5,813 nt of DNA. It comes from DHVE2 group archaeon (GTDB taxonomy: Archaea; Thermoplasmatota; Thermoplasmata; Thermoplasmatales; Aciduliprofundaceae). This document shows, piece by piece, positions 4,666-5,813 of this stretch. The notes under the pieces are model-generated. The model made no database searches. It was not told the origin of the DNA and was given only the letters and a program-made list of their open reading frames with translations. The stretch is taken from NCBI GenBank assembly GCA_015522955.1, contig WALG01000156.1:1-5813 (forward strand), in the 5' to 3' direction. Position 1 is the stretch's first letter; every line of letters starts with the position of its first letter. A program made the translations under genes and the position numbers.

Positions 4666-5813
4666 GGTAGCACTATAGGCCGTCCGGGGAATGGCTTGGC
4701 TCGGGTGCCGAAGAAGGACGTGCCCAGCGGCGATACGCCACGGGGAGGCGTATGGAGCCTGAGATCCGTGGATCTCCGAATGGGACCTCCTGGCCGCTTC
4801 GGCGGTCACTCCCTTATGGGAGAGGGAACCTGGGGAATTGAAACATCTTAGTACCCGGAGGAAGAGAAACCAATAGGGATTCCGTGAGTACCGGCGAGGG
4901 AAAGCGGAACAGGGCAAACCGAATCCTCATGGGAAACCATGGGGAGATGTGGAGTTGCGGAACCTAACCCAACGCCTCCCAGGCGAACCCGAAATCCCCT
5001 GGAATGAGGTGCCGTAGAGGGTGAAAGCCCCGTAGGGGTAAGTCTGGTGGCCATGAGGTTGGGTATTCCGAGTACCGTGCCTTGGATATGGCGCGGGAAT
5101 CTGGGTGACACTAGGCATCCAACCCTAAATACATCCCGAGTCCGATAGTGAACTAGTAGGGTGACCGAAAGCTGAAAAGTACCGCGAAAGCGGGATGAAA
5201 AGAGCCTGAAACCGGGCGGCTACAACCTGATGGGGCGAGAAAGGAAAGAAGTCCCGTAACTGGGATGGACCGTCGTCTCATCGTCCGTGTTGAAGAACGG
5301 GCCAGGGAGTTCCGTCCGTCGGCGAGGCTAAGCGCGAAGGCGCGTAACCGTAGCGAAAGCAACATGCCCGCAGCCCCGCTATGGGGTCAGGGGCGGGGTG
5401 CGCTCGCCTGGAGTCGACGGAGGGAGACCCGAAGCCGGTCGATCTAGGCCTGGGTAGGTTGAAGCCTCTCGAAAGGGAGGTGGAGGACCGAACCGGTGCT
5501 GACGTGCAAATCGTTCGGTTGACCTGGGTCTAGGGGTGAAAGGCCAATCTAGGCCGGCATTAGCGGGTTCCCCCCGAGACTGCCCGCAGGTAGACCTTCC
5601 TGGAGGTAGCCGGTGGGGTAGAGTTACTGATTGGGTGCCCAGGGACCGAAAGGACCCAGCCCCCTTTCAAACTCCGAACCTGCCGGCGCCGTAGAAGGGA
5701 GGAGTTAGGGCGTCGGGATAAGCTTGACGCCCGAGAGGGAAACAACCCAGAGGTGGGTTAAGGTCCCAAAGTGCCGGCTAAGTGTCATGTAAAGGGCGTC
5801 CATGGCCTAAGAC
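4666..5813 (+). rRNA. 23S ribosomal RNA, 5' part (runs off the right edge)
   Basis: Conserved large-subunit rRNA landmarks occur in order: the GGCTCGG and GAAGAAGGACGTGCC block near the 5' end (4697-4724), GAAACATCTTAGTACCCGGA (4840-4859), GATTCCGTGAGTACCGGCGA (4878-4897), CTGAAAAGTACC (5173-5184), GCCTGAAACC (5205-5214) and AAGGTCCCAAAGTGCCGGCT (5760-5779) at the start of the GTPase-associated centre, where the window ends. The order and wording are archaeal. The 5' end is placed by alignment from memory with the Haloarcula 23S start and may be off by about 10 nt. About 1.15 kb is present, roughly the first two fifths of the molecule. No intron or insertion is evident. Unlike most euryarchaea, no 16S gene or tRNA-Ala precedes it; the upstream neighbour is a protein gene. 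Protein-like frames inside it, on both strands, are not genes. Confidence 0.97.

Noticed and set aside
4636..5745. Several open frames of 60-93 codons on both strands.
   Set aside because: They lie wholly or almost wholly inside 23S rRNA, whose conserved blocks are unmistakable; a GC-rich structural RNA gives such frames by chance.

Overview
The window is archaeal, most likely from the Thermoplasmata branch of the Euryarchaeota; an Aciduliprofundum/DHVE2-like thermophile is my best guess. The support is: a membrane-anchored archaeal LonB protease very like the Thermoplasma enzyme, a Cgi121 subunit of the KEOPS complex, archaeal-type TATA boxes about 26 bp from start codons (leaderless genes), a tRNA-Phe without encoded CCA, and a 23S rRNA gene with its own promoter and no 16S rRNA or tRNA-Ala just upstream. 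Unlinked rRNA genes are known from Thermoplasma relatives. The tRNA is about 67% GC by my count and the 23S gene is visibly GC-rich while the protein genes are AT-rich, which fits a thermophile.

Layout. 1-166: the 3' end of a ribbon-helix-helix DNA-binding protein gene (+), whose last codons run antisense through a tRNA-Phe(GAA) gene (120-193, -). 241-271: the lonB promoter, overlapped by a perfect 8-bp inverted repeat that looks like an operator. 293-2233: lonB (+). 2178-2630: cgi121 (+), overlapping the lonB 3' end by 56 nt. 2638-3720: a bacterial-type tRNA-guanine transglycosylase gene (-), convergent with cgi121 across only 7 nt. 3721-3774: a divergent promoter built on the 12-bp palindromic TATA element ATATTTAAATAT. 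3775-4407: an integral-membrane polyprenol/dolichol kinase-like (SEC59 family) gene (+). 4408-4665: a non-coding stretch with the 23S promoter and a leader containing tight, partly competing hairpins. 4666 to the right edge: the 5' part (about 1.15 kb) of 23S rRNA.

Themes. Much of the window concerns translation: tRNA-Phe, a tRNA t6A-pathway protein (Cgi121), a tRNA base-exchange enzyme (TGT) and 23S rRNA, beside the membrane quality-control protease LonB. I see no CRISPR array, insertion sequence or wholly new multi-gene system. The points most worth a second look are the bacterial-type (queuosine-class rather than archaeosine-class) TGT in an archaeon, the inverted repeat on the lonB promoter, the protein gene ending inside tRNA-Phe, the shared palindromic TATA box serving two leaderless genes, and the alternative hairpins in the 23S leader.
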